NCBI GenBank assembly: GCA_914767715.1
Contig: OU612073.1
Coordinates: 9,362,001 to 9,426,000 of the forward strand
Direction of reading: 5' to 3'
DNA from: Membranipora membranacea
Lineage: Eukaryota; Bryozoa; Gymnolaemata; Cheilostomatida; Membraniporidae
DNA length: 64,000 nt
In this document: positions 60,028 to 64,000 of the stretch, piece after piece
Layout: each line of letters begins with the position of its first letter
How positions within the stretch are numbered: position 1 is the first letter of the stretch
Position numbers and translations under genes: made by a program
Notes under the pieces: model-generated
Database searches by the model: none
What the model saw: only the letters and a program-made list of their open reading frames with translations
Told to the model about the DNA's origin: nothing

Positions 60028-61435
60028 TCCTCTAATTACAGATAAACTAAAGAAACTGCCATTCCATTCATGACAGTAGATGTTATTTGTTTTGTTATGT
60101 TATGTTATATTGTATTTTTTGTTATGTTATTTGTGCCATAAATAAATCCAGTATGAACCAGTGTGCATAAAGCCTGGTACCCATCAACTGCATAACTGTC
60201 CCAGGAACTCATCTGCGATCATGCACGACCACTTGTGCATTGCTGTGATTGATGGGTACAAAATACACAGAGATCGTGCGCTTACAAATACCTTCGCACG
60301 ATAGTAGAATTGATTCTACTTTCGTGCGATATGTTGTGCGATATGTTGTGCTGCATTTTGTGGTACCCACAAATTCTTTAATGATTGCCAGTGCAAAATC
60401 TAAGAAAATTCCTGAGATTAAAAAAGCACATTGGTGGGTACAAGGCTTAACAGGTAATCTCTTCCTTCTATTGAGATATTGAGCATCTTTTCCATTGACA
60501 CACAAATGACTATGGGTTTCTAAGAATCTAAACTTGAGACCAGAAATGAATGACTTTTTAAAATAACAAGTTTTATTATGTTGTTTGCTTCATAGTTCAA
60601 ATATAAATGAGGAAGCTTCGATAATGGGATGCTGTTTCGTGTATTACATAATGTATTATATATGTATATGAATGTATATGTGTTATTTATGAAACATTTG
60701 GGAGTATTATCTCATTTCCCAGAAATCTAAAGCTGACATCTTGACACGATTTCTCATCTCAGTTGCTCAAATGTCACTGTAAGAATCGATTAAACCAATT
60801 TTGGTACAACAAGTTTCAACGGACAAATGAATTCATATGCATGAAAATAACACAGGACTATAACTGAAAAGAGAAATTTATTCATTGATAAGGGCCATTC
60901 ATCAATTAAAAGTTATAAGATTATAAGATAAAAGATTTTCACAAGCTCCGGCTGTGAATTACCGGATGCGGTGGAATAATATAACCCAGTAATAGAAGCA
61001 AGATGATGGGGATTCCGACATATTTATCTAGAGAAAGAAGCCATGGTGTTTTGGTTTATGTTCTGGCTAAAAGCCAATGCATGTAGCCTGGGCAGGCTGT
61101 CGTGTCGTGTGGACAGCCTGCCCATGCTACAATGCATGGCTATGTTCACTAGCATGTGTGTTGAGACAGAACATGTTGTACAAAAAGCGGTTCAATAGTT
61201 TAAATATTGCATATCCACTGATTGGCTAAGAAGTGATTTACTAACTATTGAACCGACAAATGAGAATGGGTCCTCAAACAGGAAACAGTGGTGTTTACAA
61301 CCACAGCATGTTTTCTGTCTGAGCAGGGAGTTACTTGGTCTGAGGTTGGCATTTTGTGCCTGATTCAGCCTTCCAAGTTTTCTTCCTCTAACCAGCTCCT
61401 CAAGAGTGTCAAGATTGGAGTGATATCATCAGAGA
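60028..61435. other. Divergent intergenic region, TRIM-NHL / NSUN5
   Basis: About 1.4 kb between the two start codons, likely holding both promoters. Contains TTATGTTATGTTA simple repeat (60090-60130), a GTGCGATATGTTGTGCGATA direct repeat near 60330, and a hairpin at 61084-61131. No gene seen. Confidence 0.5.
61084..61131. repeat. Short near-perfect hairpin
   Basis: GTAGCCTGGGCAGGCTGTC pairs with GACAGCCTGCCCATGCTAC around a 10-bp loop. Same family as 33058-33146. Confidence 0.85.
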
Positions 61436-64000
61436 ATGTCTTCTACTTTACCAATTGTTGCTGCTGAAATACTGAAGTCATTGAAATCAAGGAAAACAAC
61501 TGTTAAAACAGCTGTATATGGTAGCAATTATACAGTAAGTGACCAATGAGGGAGTTCATTGAAGTGACTGAGTGCAATGATGAGTCTATCATCTATCTTT
61601 CTTATCTATCTATCTTTCTATCTATTCTTTGATAGATAAAATGACACTTTACTCAAGGAGACTCTATTATATTACTCTTTGCTTTACTCTGCTGATTGGC
61701 AGCAAGGACTACTATGCTGAATTTTTAATGTGGATTCCTAAGATATGATCATGCATTTAAATAAATTCCTTTTATTTTATCTGTTCAAAACTACTATTTG
61801 AATACCACAACCACATTCTCAAATTTTATTATTGTATGTATGTATGTGTATGCATCTGGTGTGTAGGCCTGCCTTCATAATATGTTGTCTCCACACCAGA
61901 GGTTTACCCCCAACCCTGGGCTTCTGGCAATGTTTGACTGCCCAGCCCACTGGTCAACAAAAAACCAGGTGTGTGCACCACTGAGAACCCGTCCTATGCC
62001 TATTCGACAACCGCCAGTGGCTGCCAAATAGGCATTTGTGGGAGGGGCACTTGAAAATTGCCACATGCTCAGGTTTGCAGGAGAAAACCTGTGGTTGTCT
62101 CAGATAGAATGGCTACCCTACCTACAACTTCTATCATCTTTTGTCCATGGCATGTATAGTAGTTGCATTCAATCAATCTTGATTCATTGACGATGTAGGA
62201 ACATATTTGTTTGCCTATTGTGGACATATTTGGCTCCTGTCCACTTCCACCAAATTTCTGTGTACGGGAACTCACTATGATTGGGGTAGAGATAGTCGTC
62301 TGTCCTGAATTCTCTGATAATCAAGTCATGATGCTCATAAAATTTCAGTGACAGCATGCAATACAGGAATGTTAAACATACATTCTCATCTTGCTCCTCG
62401 CTTTAATGTTTATACTTAACCTGAAAGAAATGGGTTAGTTTATTGCTAAAAGTCTAAGGCAAAATCTGGTAGGCTAAACTTGAAAATATTTTGTAGAATA
62501 AGAAGCAGTTGATGTCAGTGGTGGCTGAATGCCTCAAGCATTATGAGGTGTTGGGAGAAGTTTTGGATGGCTGTCAGCTTCAAACATCAGATAAACGTCT
62601 CAAGAACAACAGGGAACTAGCAATACTACTTCTTCATCGGCATATACTCTCACCTGGTGCAGGGCTAAATGGATCATTTTCAAAATTTAAGGTATGTTAA
62701 CTTTGATGACCTTCTTATCTCATGTGCATTATAAGGACAGCGATTACTTCAAAGCTACTTGCATTTTATCACATATAATTAACAGTTTTTTGATCAATCA
62801 CAATACTATCTCCGAGAAGCTGTCTCAAACTCCGAGGCTCTGTGAGCTTTTATTATCAAGATCATTCTTAGCCATTTGTTCATCAAAATTTCATCCTATG
62901 CATTATCCCACATTTAGGAAATGCCAAGGCCGAAGGTACTTTCCTGAAAGTACACTATGATCTGGCATCGGCTCTTCTTTTCCCCATCCACCAATCAGAG
63001 CCAACACATTGGCTAGATCCTTCTGTAACATACTGCATGAGTCATGACGCACCTCAATCTTATTGTAGAAAGTTGTCGAGAGTCAGAAATCATCCATACA
63101 TTCTTCAGTGGTGAGAGTAAAGATGAAGAGGAAAATCAAAGATCTCAGTGAAGCTGCTGTTAGTCTCTCAAATTATCCTGGTATGCATATTATAGTCGTA
63201 GCATGTCATACTTTGTTACCTTTTCAGACCTGATCCCGGATATAATAGGATGGAGTTGTTGCCCCTCAGGACCTATATTGGTATATCTGGGATCGGAATG
63301 ACTGAAAAACACCAGACCTAGATTAATGACATGATTATTTTGGTCACACTTTGTCTGTGATATTTCTTGTTCCATGACCAAGAGCAAAGTAATTTGCTCG
63401 AAGCATGAAGTTGGAGAGCCAATCCCTCTCAACCACAAGCTTGGTGGATAAAGTGATCACTAGATAAGAAGGATTGAGGAAGGGAGGGTTGGACAATGGG
63501 CTAGCTTCTAGATAAATTCCTCCTGTTCTGGTAATTCATGAGAGAACACAACTCTGGGTTTGAAAATTGGGCATGCTAATTACCCAACTCTCTTTTGGTG
63601 ATGGTGAGATGGCGCAATCGGTTAGCGTACTTGCTATTCACTGCTAGGCGATTAGTGTCGCAGGAGTTGTGGGTTCGAGTTCCATTGAAGGAGATTTCAA
63701 GGTTGATTGTTCCTATTATTATATCAAGCATTCCTAAATTATCCATTTACTATGATTTGGCGGTTCTAACTACAGATTTACCGCGCTATATACGAGTAAA
63801 TACACTGGTGAGCACACAGAAGAAGGTAATGGATGCTCTGTCATCAGAAGGATATAAACTGATAGCTTCTACAGATATACCTGATCAGACAGCCGGTGTA
63901 AAATGGATAGCTGTTGATGATCACATAGATAACATTCTAGTATTACCACCAAAAACAGACCTTCACTCTAATAAACTAGTCAGCGATGGTGCCATCATAC
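61436..64000 (+). CDS. NSUN5: NSUN5, 25S/28S rRNA cytosine-5 methyltransferase, 5' part, 4 exons
   Basis: Exons: 61436-61534, 62497-62691, 63069-63180 and 63776 to beyond 64000. Phases are 0, 0, 1. Exon 1 codes 33 residues from MSSTLPIVAAEILKSLK to VYGSNYT, matching the N-terminus of NSUN5 (..VLAGVESRQGSIKGLVYSSN). Exon 2 starts NKKQLMSVVAECLKHYEVL, like NVKQLYALVCETQRYSAVL. Exon 3 is basic (VRVKMKRKIKDL). Exon 4 opens DLPRYIRVNTLVSTQKKVMD, the PRFVRVNTLKT block before the Rossmann fold, and runs to LPPKTDLHSNKL. The SAM-binding fold and the catalytic cysteines lie past the window. NSUN5 methylates a cytosine of large-subunit rRNA (human C3782). The start is chosen because its length equals that of exon 1 in the family. 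Confidence 0.9.
61588..61632. repeat. (TATC)n microsatellite in NSUN5 intron 1
   Basis: Imperfect CTATCTATCTTTCTATC repeats, followed by an inverted GATAGATAAAAT. Confidence 0.85.
63604..63700 (+). repeat. tRNA-like SINE head in NSUN5 intron 3
   Basis: A box TGGCGCAATCGGTTAGCGTA (63610-63629) and B box GGGTTCGAGTTCC (63671-63683) at about tRNA spacing. The acceptor and anticodon stems do not form well, so a pol III promoter of a SINE is more likely than a tRNA gene. Confidence 0.6.

Noticed and set aside
1-64000. CRISPR arrays, operons, bacterial promoters
   Set aside because: The window is intron-rich animal DNA; tandem and inverted repeats seen here lack the repeat-spacer pattern and no prokaryotic genes are present.

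Overview
The window reads as nuclear DNA of an invertebrate animal, probably a marine bilaterian. The genes are split into many short exons with GT..AG introns of roughly 0.1 to 3 kb. Non-coding DNA is AT-rich and full of short inverted-repeat transposons, simple repeats and poly-G tracts. Gene content (NADK, CIP2A, PCNP, NSUN5, a TRIM-NHL-like protein, a Mab-21/cGAS-like gene) is metazoan. I cannot name the species; a hemichordate, echinoderm, cephalochordate or lophotrochozoan would all fit. All gene models were built by hand from splice sites and reading phase. For the main genes the summed exons are an exact multiple of three.

Layout. 1-4157 (+): 3' part of NAD kinase (7 exons; the start lies outside the window). 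6891-17090 (-): complete CIP2A, 18 exons, 877 aa, tail to tail with NADK. 19244-21662 (+): complete PCNP, 5 exons, 166 aa, head to head with CIP2A. 23410-28650 (-): an unrecognised small single-pass membrane protein whose five exons are all in phase 0, with a possible extra upstream signal-peptide exon at 32229-32311. 36872-39606 (-): an unrecognised 74-aa secreted peptide, 4 exons. 44340-46140 (-): a Mab-21-fold (cGAS-like receptor) gene that keeps the apparent catalytic acidic residues but carries one frameshift and one in-frame stop. 47424-60027 (-): an 11-exon, 639-aa B-box/coiled-coil/NHL protein with no RING. 61436 to the end (+): the 5' part of NSUN5, cut by the window edge.

Mobile and repeated DNA. 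Seven copies of a ~230-245 bp hAT-like MITE can be followed, two with perfect 5-bp target duplications; one ends 9 bp beyond an NADK splice donor. Other families include a 960-bp element with ~58-bp terminal inverted repeats, a TA-flanked 327-bp element, palindromic ~100-bp elements and very short perfect hairpins. A large foldback complex with ~280-bp arms sits in a TRIM-NHL intron. A 59-bp tandem array lies downstream of a TATA-like box at 40.7 kb, and three tRNA-like SINE heads are visible.

The housekeeping genes (NAD(P) metabolism, PP2A and mitotic control, nuclear PEST protein, rRNA methylation) do not form one pathway. The parts most worth a second look are the two unrecognised peptide/membrane genes (23-40 kb), the disrupted cGAS-like gene beside a RING-less TRIM-like gene (44-60 kb), and the palindrome complex at 53-55 kb.
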